Shown here: positions 26,363 through 38,768 of the stretch, piece after piece
Numbering within the stretch: position 1 is the first letter of the stretch
Layout: every line of letters begins with the position of its first letter
Made by a program: the position numbers and the translations under genes
DNA from: Breoghania sp. L-A4
GTDB lineage: Bacteria > Pseudomonadota > Alphaproteobacteria > Rhizobiales > Stappiaceae
DNA length: 64,000 nucleotides
Direction: 5' to 3'
Assembly (NCBI RefSeq): GCF_003432385.1
Contig: NZ_CP031841.1
Location: 806,001-870,000 of the forward strand
The notes under the pieces: model-generated
Database searches by the model: none
The model's input: the letters and a program-made list of their open reading frames with translations, nothing else
Told to the model about the DNA's origin: nothing

Positions 26363-27937
26363 TCACCAAAATCTCTCCGTCCCGCACAGCTTCTCCCACC
26401 TTTTCTGCACGTCTTCCCATGCATGATCCGCGTGGGCCTGGTGCCAGCCGATGGTGTGGCCGGCGGCGAGCGTCATGGGCGTGGGCGCGGGGTCGGGCAG
26501 CATCGCGGGCAGGCGCTCGGCCATGGCGACGTCGTTGAGATAGCCGAAGAGATCCTGAAGCTTTTTCAATTGCTTGAGAAAGCGTTGGGTGGGTTTCGCC
26601 GGATACAGGGCGGCGAAGAATTCCGTGGCGTAGCGCAGCTTTTTCAGGCTGCGGCGCAGGGCGTGGCGCTCCTCGATGGTGAGGCTTTCGAGATGCCTGG
26701 CGCGCTTTTCGGCATGCGCCCAGCGGGCGTCGAGCGCGCGGGCGGCGAAATCGCGCACCGGCTCCTTGCGCGCGGCTGAGAGTTGCTGCGCCAGCCCCAC
26801 CGACTGGACGGCGCCGGTGCGCGCGCGCCAGCTCCGCGTCTCGGTGTAGGCGCCGAGATCGAGCAGGAAGCCGTTGAAGGCGCCGCCGGAGAGCGCCGCG
26901 CGCACCTCGGCGCGCGCCGCCTTGCGGTGGTCCTCCAGCATCAGCTCCAGCATTTTCAGCCCGTCGCGGTCGGGCGTCCTGTCCCTGACCGGGGCGAGGA
27001 TGTCCGCCAGCAGCACGTCGAGATCGCGCAAACGTCCGGCGATGCCCGCGAAATGCCGCGCCTGGGCGTCCAGATGCTCCGTGGCCGGGCTCTCGATCAG
27101 CGGATGGAAGGTTTTCAGCGCGCTGCGCAACCGCCTGAGGCCGACGCGCAGCTGGTGCGCGCCTTCCGGGTCGTCGCTCGCCAGAATCACGGCGCGGTTG
27201 TCGGCGATCTGCTCCGCGCAGGCGCGCAAGGTCGCGCGCAAGGCTCGTTCCGCCCCCATCTTCGGCTTGAGCGCGGGCAGCGCGCCGGCCGACGGCGCGA
27301 GCGGCGCGTCGGGCAGCCCGGCGGCCAGCGCGTATCCGCGCTGTGCCTTGGACAGTTTTGAAAACCGGATCGTCACATCGGAAAACAGGCTGCGGGCGAC
27401 CTCGAACAGCGCGCTCAGCGCGCCGTCCTTGAGCTCCAGCTCCACCTCGCACAGCGGGCGGGACGCCTCGCCGGCGACGATCTCGCCCACGTCGAACGCC
27501 AGCTCCACCAGATCGCCGTCCGGCGTCTTCAGGTCGCGCTGGGTGCGGCGCATGCGGGTTTCGAACAAGGGCACCAGCGGCGCGCTCTTCACCAGCGCCA
27601 GCACGCCCGCGCGCATGGTCTCGTCGGCGATCGCGTCGAGCGCCGGTTCGGGACCATCCACCGGCACCTCGCATTCCCTGGGCGTCGACAGCCCGCCGCT
27701 GAGCCCCACGCCCTGCTTGACCGTCTGGATCCAGGCACCGTCGACGCGGCGCACGCGCAGCGATATCCTGTGCGCGTGCAGCGCCTGGCCGGCGGTGTCG
27801 AAATAGATGGAGCGCAAGCTGCGGGTTGTCGCCGGGCCCGTCGCCAGCGTGCGCAGGACGGGATGTTTTCGCAAAAGCGCGAGATCTTCCGGTCCGAGTT
27901 CGACCTTGAGTTCCGCTTCCTTGCCGCTGATGTCCAT
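26363..27937 (-). CDS. CYTH-CHAD domain protein (inorganic triphosphatase/polyphosphate-binding)
   Basis: The 524-residue protein joins an N-terminal CYTH domain (start EAELKVEL, the ExExK signature; then SIYFDTAGQALHAHRISLRVRR, about residues 5-200) to a C-terminal CHAD domain (about 225-510). The CHAD domain has the His/Arg pattern GAHQLRVGLRRLRSALKTF and HALRRSLKKLRYATEFFAALYP. CYTH tunnels hydrolyse inorganic triphosphate, and CHAD domains bind polyphosphate through basic helices. It diverges from the adenine deaminase gene 130 bases away. Assignment is firm; the biological substrate is not known. Confidence 0.93.
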   Translation of the reverse strand: MDISGKEAELKVELGPEDLALLRKHPVLRTLATGPATTRSLRSIYFDTAGQALHAHRISLRVRRVDGAWIQTVKQGVGLSGGLSTPRECEVPVDGPEPALDAIADETMRAGVLALVKSAPLVPLFETRMRRTQRDLKTPDGDLVELAFDVGEIVAGEASRPLCEVELELKDGALSALFEVARSLFSDVTIRFSKLSKAQRGYALAAGLPDAPLAPSAGALPALKPKMGAERALRATLRACAEQIADNRAVILASDDPEGAHQLRVGLRRLRSALKTFHPLIESPATEHLDAQARHFAGIAGRLRDLDVLLADILAPVRDRTPDRDGLKMLELMLEDHRKAARAEVRAALSGGAFNGFLLDLGAYTETRSWRARTGAVQSVGLAQQLSAARKEPVRDFAARALDARWAHAEKRARHLESLTIEERHALRRSLKKLRYATEFFAALYPAKPTQRFLKQLKKLQDLFGYLNDVAMAERLPAMLPDPAPTPMTLAAGHTIGWHQAHADHAWEDVQKRWEKLCGTERFW

Positions 27938-28068
27938 GCAAGACTGATCCGTTGACTGTTGATCCGCAATCGGGCGGCACCTTATACGGATCCTGTTCTT
28001 TTTGACAGCGGCGTATTACAGAGCTGGCTAAGGAACTGGGTGTTCCGAAATCATGAGCTGGCGAAAGG

Positions 28069-29793
28069 ATGATCTGCGTGAATCATGAAATGTTGAAACG
28101 GGCGATCGACGCGGGCGCGGGCGCGGTCCCGGCCGATCTGGTGGTCAGGAACGTGCGGCTGCTGTCGGTTATCGACGGATCGCTGACGCCCTGCGACATC
28201 GCTATCGTCGGCGACCGCATCGTCGGCACCCACGCGGAGTACGAGGGCGCGCGCGAGATCGACGGCGGCGGGCGGGTTGCGGTGCCGGGGTTCATCGACA
28301 CGCACCTGCATGTGGAATCCTCGCTGGTGACGCCGCATGAGTTCGACCGCTGCGTGCTGCCGCACGGGGTGACGACGGCGATCTGCGATCCGCACGAGAT
28401 CGCCAATGTGCTGGGCGCGGAGGGCATCCGCTATTTTCTCGAAAGCAGCGATGAGACCGTCATGGATCTGCGCGTGCAGCTCTCCTCCTGCGTGCCGGCG
28501 ACCGAGTTCGAGACATCGGGCGCGCGGCTGGAGATCGAGGATCTGCTGCCCTTTCGCGATCATCCCAAGGTGATCGGCCTGGCGGAATTCATGAATTTTC
28601 CCGGCGTGCTGGCGGGCGATCCGGTGGCGCTGGACAAGCTCGCGGCGTTCCAGGACGGCCACATCGACGGCCACGCGCCGCTGCTCTCGGGCAAGGCGCT
28701 GAACGGCTATCTGGCGGCCGGCATCCGCACCGATCACGAGGCGACGACGGCGGCGGAGGCGCGCGAGAAGCTCGCCAAGGGCATGGTGGTGCTGATCCGC
28801 GAGGGCTCGGTGTCCAAGGATCTGGAGGCGCTGGCGGAGGTTCTCGACGAAAACACCTCGTCGTTCCTGTGCCTGTGCACCGACGACCGCAATCCGCTCG
28901 ACATCGGCGAGCAGGGCCATCTCGACTACATGATCGGCCGGCTGATCGTCAGCGCCAAGGCGCGCGGCGTGCCCGTCCATCACGTCTACCGCGCGGCGAG
29001 CTGGTCGGCCGCCATGGCCTTCGGGCTGCGCGACCGCGGCCAGATCGCGCCGGGCTGGCGCGCCGACATCGTGTTGCTGGACGATCTCGAGACATGCACT
29101 GTTCATTCGGTGATCAGCGCGGGGCGTCCGGTCGAAGCGGCGCTGTTTGAGGCGCGCGGCGATGTGGCCCCGGTGGGACTGGACAGCGTGCGCTCGCGGG
29201 AGATTTCGGCTGCGGATTTCATTGTGCCGCAAGGCGGCGCGCAGACGCCGGTGATCGGCGTCAAGGCGGGACTGATCCTCACCGAGCACCTGACCATGCG
29301 CCTGCCGGTGGACGGCGGCGCGGTCCAATGCGATCCGGCGCAGGACGCGGTGAAGGTGGCGGTGGTGGCGCGCCACGGGGTCAACGACAACATCGGCCGG
29401 GGCTTTGTTTCGGGCTTCGGGCTGACGCGCGGCGCCATCGCGTCGTCGGTGGGGCATGACAGCCACAACATCTGCGTGGTCGGCGTGGACGAGGCGGACA
29501 TGGCGCTGGCGGTCAACCGGCTGATCGCGCTGCGCGGCGGCTTCGCGGTGGCCGACGGCGGCAAGATCGCGGCGGAACTGGCGCTGCCCATCGCGGGGCT
29601 GATGTCCGACCGGCCGTTCGAGCACGTCAGGGAGCGGCTGGAGCGCTTGCGCGAGGCGGCGAAGGCGCTGGGCTGCACGCTGCCCGAGCCGTTCCTGCAG
29701 GTGGCGTTCCTGCCGCTGCCGGTGATCCCGCATCTCAAGATCACCGATTTCGGCCTCTTCGACGTGGACCGCTTCGCGCTGATCGAGGGGTGA
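28069..29793 (+). CDS. ade: Adenine deaminase
   Basis: This 574-residue amidohydrolase converts adenine to hypoxanthine and ammonia in purine salvage. Visible signatures are the metal-binding [11 protein letters not shown], the [11 protein letters not shown] segment, [11 protein letters not shown], the GHAPLLSG loop, LCTDDRNP with the metal-ligand Asp, and the family C-terminal domain with [13 protein letters not shown]. Length and order match bacterial Ade. The annotated ATG at 28069 sits on top of an AAAGGA sequence that would be better spaced for a GTG start at 28078. It is divergent from the CYTH/CHAD gene. Confidence 0.95.
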   Translation: MICVNHEMLKRAIDAGAGAVPADLVVRNVRLLSVIDGSLTPCDIAIVGDRIVGTHAEYEGAREIDGGGRVAVPGFIDTHLHVESSLVTPHEFDRCVLPHGVTTAICDPHEIANVLGAEGIRYFLESSDETVMDLRVQLSSCVPATEFETSGARLEIEDLLPFRDHPKVIGLAEFMNFPGVLAGDPVALDKLAAFQDGHIDGHAPLLSGKALNGYLAAGIRTDHEATTAAEAREKLAKGMVVLIREGSVSKDLEALAEVLDENTSSFLCLCTDDRNPLDIGEQGHLDYMIGRLIVSAKARGVPVHHVYRAASWSAAMAFGLRDRGQIAPGWRADIVLLDDLETCTVHSVISAGRPVEAALFEARGDVAPVGLDSVRSREISAADFIVPQGGAQTPVIGVKAGLILTEHLTMRLPVDGGAVQCDPAQDAVKVAVVARHGVNDNIGRGFVSGFGLTRGAIASSVGHDSHNICVVGVDEADMALAVNRLIALRGGFAVADGGKIAAELALPIAGLMSDRPFEHVRERLERLREAAKALGCTLPEPFLQVAFLPLPVIPHLKITDFGLFDVDRFALIEG

Positions 29794-29798
29794 TTGGT

Positions 29799-31043
29799 CT
29801 AGCGGCGGCCGAGCAGCGCGGCGGGCGCGCCGAGCACCATGGCCGGCGTGGTGATCACGATTCCCGCCGTGGCGCCGACGAAGCCGCCCAGCGATGTGCC
29901 GAACTGGCCGACCCGGTCGGAGAAGCCGGTGCGCGCCACCGCGAGCTGGTCGCCGGCCGCCAGACGGGTGCTGATCAACTGCGCCAGTCCGGGCACTTCC
30001 GCGTATTTGCCATGACGCAGTTTGTCGGGCGTCCGCACGGCGGTCAGATCGAAGACCGTGATGCCGAGCGCCGCGATTTCCTTGTCCTTGATGTAGCTGC
30101 CCAGCCGGGGCTTGCCGCCGGCGATGCGGCTGGACAGATCGAGCGCGCGGTCGTCGGTCGATACCAGCAAGGACATTTCCGATTTCGCGCTGTCGAGCCG
30201 GCGCACCTGGGCCTTGAACACGTCGACATCGATATCGGGTGATGCCAGCACCACCTGGCCGAGCTTGCCGCCGAAGGTGCCGTGTCCACCGATCTCCGCC
30301 TGGCGCAAGGCCTCCAGCGTGACCCAGTTTCCCATGGAATGGGCGAGGACATGCACCTTGCCCGCGCCGCTGGCGCTGGCGATGCGCAGGGTCTGTTCCA
30401 GCGCGTCGCGCGCCGCCGTGGCGCTGTTGTTGTCGTAGACATAGTCGAGCAGATTGCCGCGCGAGGCCCAGGTGAACAGCACCGGCACGCCCTTGAACCC
30501 GGTGTCGTTCACGCTCTGCGCCATGCGATAGACGCCTTCGGCAAACAGCGTGTTGAAGCCGTGAACAAACACCACGATGTCGCGCGCCTCGCCCTTGCGG
30601 CCAGCGAGCTCGGACTTCAGCGCGGCCTGAAACGCATCAGCGTTGTCGATGTAGCCGGCCGATCGGGTGACGAAATCCTTTGCCGGATCCCCCGGCGGCG
30701 CGTTCGGCCATTCGATCGCGCCGGGCACATGCCCGGGCGGCACCGAGACCGTGGCGCTGGCGAAATCGAGTGCGGCGCCGTCATCGCCCGGTTCGATGCG
30801 TTCGCCCGAGAAATAGGTTCCCTTGCTGTCGTCGCGCGCGCGCGTCGTGGCAATGAAGATCGTGTGCTCCACCGCGCCCGGCGCGCTGTCCTGGCTGGCG
30901 ATCAGCGCGCCCGTAACGGGGCGCCCGGACGCGCAACCCGCGATCAGCAGGGCCATCGAGACGAGCGCGAGAGCGTGACGCCACCCGCCGCGCGATGGAC
31001 GCGTGGAGACGGCGCTCTTCTCGATCACAGGGACAGTGGTCAT
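29799..31043 (-). CDS. Lipoprotein alpha/beta hydrolase of the DUF900/COG4782 family
   Basis: The 414-residue protein has an N-terminal hydrophobic segment ending in a lipobox (ALLIAGC), so it is probably a membrane-anchored lipoprotein. The hydrolase domain of the DUF900 family follows: IFIATTRARDDS near the start, VVFVHGFNTLFAEGVYRMAQ, the nucleophile elbow VHVLAHSMGNWVTLEAL, and VVLASPDIDVDVF. The ATG at 31043 is chosen because it puts the signal sequence close to the N-terminus. The C-terminal part is Gly- and Ala-rich. The substrate is unknown. Confidence 0.88.
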   Translation of the reverse strand: MTTVPVIEKSAVSTRPSRGGWRHALALVSMALLIAGCASGRPVTGALIASQDSAPGAVEHTIFIATTRARDDSKGTYFSGERIEPGDDGAALDFASATVSVPPGHVPGAIEWPNAPPGDPAKDFVTRSAGYIDNADAFQAALKSELAGRKGEARDIVVFVHGFNTLFAEGVYRMAQSVNDTGFKGVPVLFTWASRGNLLDYVYDNNSATAARDALEQTLRIASASGAGKVHVLAHSMGNWVTLEALRQAEIGGHGTFGGKLGQVVLASPDIDVDVFKAQVRRLDSAKSEMSLLVSTDDRALDLSSRIAGGKPRLGSYIKDKEIAALGITVFDLTAVRTPDKLRHGKYAEVPGLAQLISTRLAAGDQLAVARTGFSDRVGQFGTSLGGFVGATAGIVITTPAMVLGAPAALLGRR

Positions 31044-31231
31044 GGGCCCAATACAGACTTGGCCGCCAACAGGGTGCGCCGGGGTTGAATGCACGGCGGA
31101 GCATGGCGCGTTCAGGAGTGCGCGACCATCACACCGTCATCATGGCGAAACTGAGGGCAAGGCGGCGGATTGGGCGCGCCGCGCGCGATACAGGCTCGAA
31201 AGCGCGTGTTGCGCCGGGGGTGGCAAGGCGG

Positions 31232-31945
31232 TTACTCGCCGGTGGCGTCCTGCACCATCTGCACCAGGCGATCCACATCGCGGATGCGCAGGTTGTGCCC
31301 TTCCAGCCGTTCGATGACGCCCATCTTGGCCAGCCGGCTGATCTCGCGCGTCACCGCCTCGCGGTGGGTGCTCACAAGAACCGCGATCTCGGCGTGCTTG
31401 GGGCAGGGGGAGATCATCGCCGGACCGGAGCCGGGCTCGGGATTGCCGGCAAGCCGCAGCAGTTCCGCCTGGATGCGATTGTTGACCGCCAGCGTGGAGA
31501 ATTCGAAGACCCGCGCCGTCAGCAGCCGCACCTGGGCGACCAGATGCACCATCATGGCTTCCATGACGCGCGGCTGCGACCGCATGACTGTCCAGAAATC
31601 ATTGGCCGACAGGCGCGCCACCAGCATCGGTTCGCGCGCCTCGACCCGCGCCGACCGCGGCAGCTTGTCGATGGCGGCGTATTCGCCGAAGGGATGGCCG
31701 GGCTCGATGTCGCGAAAGCCCACGACCTTGCCCGACACCGAATAGATCATGACGCGCGCCTTGCCCTTGAGCAGGAAGTAGACGTCGTCGCGATCGTCGA
31801 GATAGGGCACGATTTCGTCGCCGGCATCGTAGGTCGACCAGCGGCACTTGCTTTCCAGCATATCCAGCGCTTCTTCGGGCAGCTCGTAAAAAATACGGAT
31901 GGCCCGAAGTGTGCCTTTGGCCGGCGGCGATATGGATTTGGCCAC
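31232..31945 (-). CDS. Crp/Fnr-family transcriptional regulator, CRP-like
   Basis: The 237-residue regulator has a cyclic-nucleotide-binding domain (residues about 20-140), with FGEYAAIDKLPRSARVEA matching the Gly-Glu...Arg-Ser phosphate cassette of CRP-like proteins, a dimer helix, and a winged HTH with STHREAVTREISRLAKMGVIERL. It lacks the N-terminal Cys cluster of FNR, so it is not an oxygen-sensing iron-sulfur protein. It starts at a GTG preceded by GGGGAG. It lies between the hydrolase and AsmA genes with independent spacing. Its targets cannot be read here. Confidence 0.9.
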   Translation of the reverse strand: MAKSISPPAKGTLRAIRIFYELPEEALDMLESKCRWSTYDAGDEIVPYLDDRDDVYFLLKGKARVMIYSVSGKVVGFRDIEPGHPFGEYAAIDKLPRSARVEAREPMLVARLSANDFWTVMRSQPRVMEAMMVHLVAQVRLLTARVFEFSTLAVNNRIQAELLRLAGNPEPGSGPAMISPCPKHAEIAVLVSTHREAVTREISRLAKMGVIERLEGHNLRIRDVDRLVQMVQDATGE

Positions 31946-32104
31946 CTCGAACTCCCCGGAAAACTCTTGCGATGATTTAGGATCAGGTCACTAGTTACCG
32001 CCGCGCCGCCGTCAGGGCAAGTGTGCGTTCGGCCAATGCGGGAGCGCTGGGCGCAATCGATCGCGCGCCAGGAGTCCGGCTCCACCGGCAAGACGCGGCA
32101 TCGC

Positions 32105-34054
32105 CTAATTCGCGAGACTGGGCGTGGCCGTGTCGATCAACTTGTTGAGATCGGGCAGGAACTGCGGCGCGGACAGGGGCCCGCGAATGAGGAACGGCAG
32201 TTCGGTGCCCGGCGTATCGCCGGTTGACGGGCGGCTGGCGACCCCGTTCATGCTGATGCTGAAGTCCTCGAGCGAGGCGCGCCCGCTGGCGCTGACAAGC
32301 GCTGTCGGCCCTTCGGCGGAAAGTCCGGTGACGCTCAGCACACCGCTGTCGATGGTGCCGGCGGCGGCGGCGGTCGTGAAGACCGTACTGCCATTGCTCT
32401 TCGCCGGATCGCCACCGGCAAACGTCTCGATCACATTGGCGAGATCCATGCCGGTGAGCACGGGATCCGTGGCCGTGACGCGGATGTCGCCGCCCAGCGT
32501 TGCCAGCAGCTCCGCGAGCGTCGCGCCGGCGCCGCCGGCGTTCAGCGAGATATCGGCCGCGCCCGCGGTGGGGCGAACGGGCCAATCGGCGAGCGGCAGC
32601 GCTCCGAGCACCAGCCCCTTCGCCTTGGTTTCCAGATGCACCGCGAGGCTGGAGCCCGAACCGGACGATCGAGACTGGGCCTTGGCGGAGAGCCGCGCGG
32701 TGACATGGCCGCCGTAGACCATCGCCTCGCCGACCTCCATCGCCATATTGCCGTCTTGCACCAGCAGCGACACGGCCGTCTGGCCGATCCGGGTCTCGCC
32801 GATGTGAATGCGCTGGGCGGAGATCTGCAAGTCGACATCCGCCGCGGACAGGGCGCGCGGCGACAGGGCGATGGCGTCGGGACCGAGGTCGCTGGTCGCG
32901 CGCATCAGCTCGCTCACATAACCGGTGAGATCGATCGTTTCGGACGCCAGCGTGCCCTTGACGGACGGAACGTCCCCGTTCCAGGTGAGCGCGATCGCGC
33001 CTTCCGCCTCGTTGCCGTCGAGCTCAAGCGCCGCCGGGGAGAGCACGAGCCCGCCGTTGCCGACCCGCGCGGCGCCTTCGATTGAGAAGGCGCCCAGCGT
33101 GGCGCCGTCGCCCAGGTCCTGGCCGGCCCAGGCGAGCACCCGGCGCAGGTTGGGCGCGGTCACGCTCAGCGCGCCGTCAGCCTGCACGGTGGCGCCGCCC
33201 GAAACCGTGCCGGCGAAGCTCGCCCGCAGGGCGCTGGAGGCCAGCGTCAGGTTGAAGCTTCCGGCGCCGTCGCCCACAAGGCTCGCCGCGTCGGTCAGGC
33301 TGGCGCGCAGCTCGATGTCCTGCTGGCGCCACCGCATGGCGCCCGAAAGGCTCGCCGCACCCGTGGAGCCGGGCCACGAGAGAGCCGCGTTGATGCCGTC
33401 GAAATGCTGTGCCGGTCCGTCGTCCCGCGTCAGCGTGAGCACCCCGTCGTGGACCGTCAGCATGCGCGCGGCACCCGCAGGCCGGAGCTCTCCGGCAGCC
33501 GCGTCGCCGGCCGCCGGAAAGGCGAAGGTCCGGGCGACGCTCTGCGCGGATATCTGCACGAGCGGCCTGCGCAACGTGAAACGTGTCGGTTCGATCCGGC
33601 CCTGCAGCAGGGCGACAAGGTCGAGATCCGCCTCGATGCCGTCAATCGTCGCGGTGAGGCCAAGCGCGGAATTTTCCGTGCGGACGTCGGGCAGCACCAC
33701 GTGCAGCTTCGGCACCAGCATGAGCTGCGGTTCGCCGCCGACGACGACATTCGCACCCAGCCACTGCGACAGGATCGCTGCGATGCGATCGCGGGCGATG
33801 TCGGTGGAGACGAGCAGCGGCACGGCGGCGAACAGCGCCGCCACGAAAAGGATGGCAACGGCCGAGGCGATCAGCCCGCGTTTCAACAATGGTCCAGGTC
33901 TCAAAGCCAAATGTCTCTGCGTCCATGCGGCGGGCGACCGTTCGCGCCCTGATGTCCGGCCGGCGGATTGCGCCGGAATGTCCGGCCTGCGAGCGGCCGA
34001 CGCCGGCTTCGCCTCGTGCTTGCTACACCGCCTGAGCGCCATCCGCCAGCCCAT
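32105..34054 (-). CDS. AsmA-family envelope protein
   Basis: The 649-residue product has one membrane helix near residues 60-80 (GLIASAVAILFVAALFAAVPLLV) and a long periplasmic beta-rich part of the AsmA type. The start segment STDIARDRIAAILSQWLGANVVVGGEPQLMLVPKLHVVLPDVRTEN and the C-terminal region with DLANVIETFAGGDPA and the repeated GLSAEG-ALVSASGRASLEDFSISMNG block are characteristic. Such proteins are linked to phospholipid traffic and outer-membrane assembly. A start at 34042 (MALRRCSKHE) is also possible. The first 50 residues are basic. Confidence 0.85.
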   Translation of the reverse strand: MGWRMALRRCSKHEAKPASAARRPDIPAQSAGRTSGRERSPAAWTQRHLALRPGPLLKRGLIASAVAILFVAALFAAVPLLVSTDIARDRIAAILSQWLGANVVVGGEPQLMLVPKLHVVLPDVRTENSALGLTATIDGIEADLDLVALLQGRIEPTRFTLRRPLVQISAQSVARTFAFPAAGDAAAGELRPAGAARMLTVHDGVLTLTRDDGPAQHFDGINAALSWPGSTGAASLSGAMRWRQQDIELRASLTDAASLVGDGAGSFNLTLASSALRASFAGTVSGGATVQADGALSVTAPNLRRVLAWAGQDLGDGATLGAFSIEGAARVGNGGLVLSPAALELDGNEAEGAIALTWNGDVPSVKGTLASETIDLTGYVSELMRATSDLGPDAIALSPRALSAADVDLQISAQRIHIGETRIGQTAVSLLVQDGNMAMEVGEAMVYGGHVTARLSAKAQSRSSGSGSSLAVHLETKAKGLVLGALPLADWPVRPTAGAADISLNAGGAGATLAELLATLGGDIRVTATDPVLTGMDLANVIETFAGGDPAKSNGSTVFTTAAAAGTIDSGVLSVTGLSAEGPTALVSASGRASLEDFSISMNGVASRPSTGDTPGTELPFLIRGPLSAPQFLPDLNKLIDTATPSLAN

Positions 34055-34340
34055 GCGGGATCAGGCGGCTGTCCCGGGCGGCGAAAAAATCCCGCCGCCC
34101 GGCTGTTGCTTGTCCGGCCGCCGCGACAATGCTATCGGGAACGTGGCCGGACATGAATGCTGCAACAAGCATACGGGTAATACCACTGACCGCCAAGATT
34201 GACACGCGGGAGCGCATCCGCGCACGCGTGCCGCCGCAGCCACGCAAGCGGTTGTGGGTACGCGTTTCGGGTGCGTGAACAAGTATGCCAGTGCCGGGAG
34301 TGTGGGTTCTTGAGCTGGTGGCGTAGGGGGAACTGACCGA

Positions 34341-36299
<1,959 letters not shown>

Positions 36300-36473
36300 G
36301 GCGCGGGCACGGCCATCGCCTTGAAAAAGTGCTGCTATCGGGTCCGGTTTGTGCGCGGCGCACCTGAGTTAGGCGGCTAAATGACTGTTTTTTCAATGGA
36401 AAGATCTGTTTTGGCGCACCGCATCAACACCCTGTAAACACTCTTCGGCTGTAAGTATTTCCCAGAACATGGA

Positions 36474-38729
36474 ATGGCCTGGGAGTTGGGCGTGCGCGGT
36501 AGGGACAAGACAGCCGGCCAGTCGTGGCTGAACGAGATGCGGCTGTTGACCGCGAGCTTGCGAGTCCGCTTCATTCTTCTCGTCGTCAGCCTGTTTTGCG
36601 GGTTGACGATTGTGATGATCATGGCCGCCAGCTACCTCGATCTGCGCGACGAGGAAAAGAAGGCGCTGGACCGGGCATCCGCGGTTGCGGTGACGGTGAG
36701 CCGTCTGGCCGTTCCGCATCTGACCAACCATCATTATCTGATCCTCGAGCAGGAGCTCGAAAGCATCGTCGCCGATCCGCTGGTGCGCCACGTCCAGGTG
36801 TTCGATCCGGCGCGCAATATCTCGGTCGACGGCAACCCCGCCACCAGCTACTTCGACGCCTCCGAGATGCCCGCCGACATGGCGCGGGTTCTGGAAACCG
36901 GCAAGCAGACCTTCCGTCTGGCGGGCGACCTGATCGAGATCTCCGTGGCTATCCGGGCGCACGGCGGCGAGATTCTCGGCGCCGCCTTCATCGGCATTGT
37001 CCGGCCGGAAGCGGGGACGGTGATCTGGACGATCTGGCAGCGCAACGCGGTGATCGCGGTGTTCCTGCTGGCCATCGCCATGCCGATCACCTTCCATTTC
37101 GGCAACGGCTTTCTCAAACCGGTGCGGCACCTGACCCAGACCGCGCACCGCGTCAGCGCCGGCGACTTCGACGCGCCGTTTCCCGTCGACCGGCGCGACG
37201 AGATCGGCGTTCTCGCGCGGGCCTATCGCGACATGGTGCATCGGATCCGCGAGAACCTGGAACACATCCACTGGCTGGCTTTCGTCGATGACGTCACCAA
37301 GCTGTTCAACCGCGAGCGCTTCCGCCAGGAGCTTGAAGCGGCGATCACGGCCGCGGGACAGACCGGGGAGGCGCTCGCGGTGCTGTTCATCGATCTCGAC
37401 CGGTTCAAGCGCGTCAATGACACCTACGGCCATGACGTCGGCGACCGATTGCTGCTGGAAATCGCCGGGCGCATCACACGTGAGCTGGGCATTGCGGACG
37501 GCCCCGTGCTGTCGGCGGGGCGATCCGGCGCGGTCCTGGCGACGGGCCGGCTTCCGGAGCAGCCCGTCGTGGCGCGGCTGGGTGGTGACGAGTTCGCGGT
37601 TCTGCTGCCCGGGCGCATACGCGTCTCCGCGGCGGGCGACTTTGCGGTCAATATCGTCCGCGCCGTGGCAGCGCCGATCGATATCGCGGGTGTCTCCATC
37701 GTGGTGGGCGCCTCGATCGGCATCGCGGCCTATCCCTCCGACGCCACGACCTGCACGGGCCTTTTGAAGAACGCCGATATCGCCATGTACCAGGCCAAGA
37801 ACGGCGGCGGGTCAGGCTTCCGCTACTACGACGCGGAGTTCGACCGCATCGCGTCCGACCGGGTGCGCATGGAGGGCGAACTCCGCACCGCCATGGCGCA
37901 CCACGAGTTCGAGCTCTACTATCAGCCGCAGATCGACGCGGCCGGCGGGACGGTGGTCGGGGTCGAGGCGCTGTTGCGCTGGCACCATCCGGTGCGGGGC
38001 GTGCTGGCGCCGGGCACCTTCATGGACATCGCCGAGGAAACGGGCCTGATTGTCGAGATCGGCGCATGGGTGCTGGAGACCGCATGCCGGCAGGGCGCGA
38101 TATGGGCGCGCGCTGGCGGCAACCTGCGGGTTGCGGTCAATATTTCCCAGGCGCAGTTCCTCGCCGACGGTTTTGCCGAGACGGTTCTCGAGATCGTCGA
38201 GAGAACCGGGCTTCCGGCGCATCTGCTTGAGCTGGAACTGACCGAGTCCATGGCGATGGCGAATACGGAACTGGTGGCGCGCGCCGTCGACGCGATGCGC
38301 GGGGGCGGCATCCGCTTCGCCATCGATGATTTCGGAACCGGATATTCCAGCCTGGCGCATCTGACCCGGCTGCCGTTCGACGCCTTCAAGATCGACCGCA
38401 CGTTCACCGCCGGCATTGGCGTCGACAAGAGCGCCATGGTCATCGTCCAGACGATTCTGGCGATGGCGCGCAGTCTTGGTTACGAGAGCGTGGCCGAGGG
38501 CGTGGAGACGCCGGAGCAGCTGGCGTTCGTCACCAGCCATGGCTGCCGCCACGTTCAGGGCTTCCTGTTCGGCAGGCCGATGACGGCGGAGGCGTTCGAG
38601 CTGTGGATGGCGCAACACGCCGCCAGGGAGCTGAGGGCCATCCTGGTGGCTGTAAAAGGCGGCGCGATGGCCAAAACGCTGGGCGACGTGTCCAACCTGG
38701 ATGCGGTGTGCCCGCGCGCGGTGGCGTGA
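36474..38729 (+). CDS. Membrane GGDEF/EAL cyclic-di-GMP protein with HAMP domain
   Basis: The 751-residue protein has a membrane helix near residue 30-50, a periplasmic sensor of roughly 130 residues, a second helix near 190, a HAMP-like segment ([21 protein letters not shown]), a GGDEF domain with intact [14 protein letters not shown] near residue 370, and an EAL domain with [14 protein letters not shown] near 498, plus [16 protein letters not shown] and [11 protein letters not shown]. Both catalytic signatures look intact, so it may make and degrade cyclic di-GMP. A start at 36537 ([12 protein letters not shown]) is an alternative. It overlaps nothing and is monocistronic. Confidence 0.93.
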   Translation: MAWELGVRGRDKTAGQSWLNEMRLLTASLRVRFILLVVSLFCGLTIVMIMAASYLDLRDEEKKALDRASAVAVTVSRLAVPHLTNHHYLILEQELESIVADPLVRHVQVFDPARNISVDGNPATSYFDASEMPADMARVLETGKQTFRLAGDLIEISVAIRAHGGEILGAAFIGIVRPEAGTVIWTIWQRNAVIAVFLLAIAMPITFHFGNGFLKPVRHLTQTAHRVSAGDFDAPFPVDRRDEIGVLARAYRDMVHRIRENLEHIHWLAFVDDVTKLFNRERFRQELEAAITAAGQTGEALAVLFIDLDRFKRVNDTYGHDVGDRLLLEIAGRITRELGIADGPVLSAGRSGAVLATGRLPEQPVVARLGGDEFAVLLPGRIRVSAAGDFAVNIVRAVAAPIDIAGVSIVVGASIGIAAYPSDATTCTGLLKNADIAMYQAKNGGGSGFRYYDAEFDRIASDRVRMEGELRTAMAHHEFELYYQPQIDAAGGTVVGVEALLRWHHPVRGVLAPGTFMDIAEETGLIVEIGAWVLETACRQGAIWARAGGNLRVAVNISQAQFLADGFAETVLEIVERTGLPAHLLELELTESMAMANTELVARAVDAMRGGGIRFAIDDFGTGYSSLAHLTRLPFDAFKIDRTFTAGIGVDKSAMVIVQTILAMARSLGYESVAEGVETPEQLAFVTSHGCRHVQGFLFGRPMTAEAFELWMAQHAARELRAILVAVKGGAMAKTLGDVSNLDAVCPRAVA

Positions 38730-38768
38730 TCGCGGCGGGTCGCCGATACCGGACTTAAGGGCCCTGCG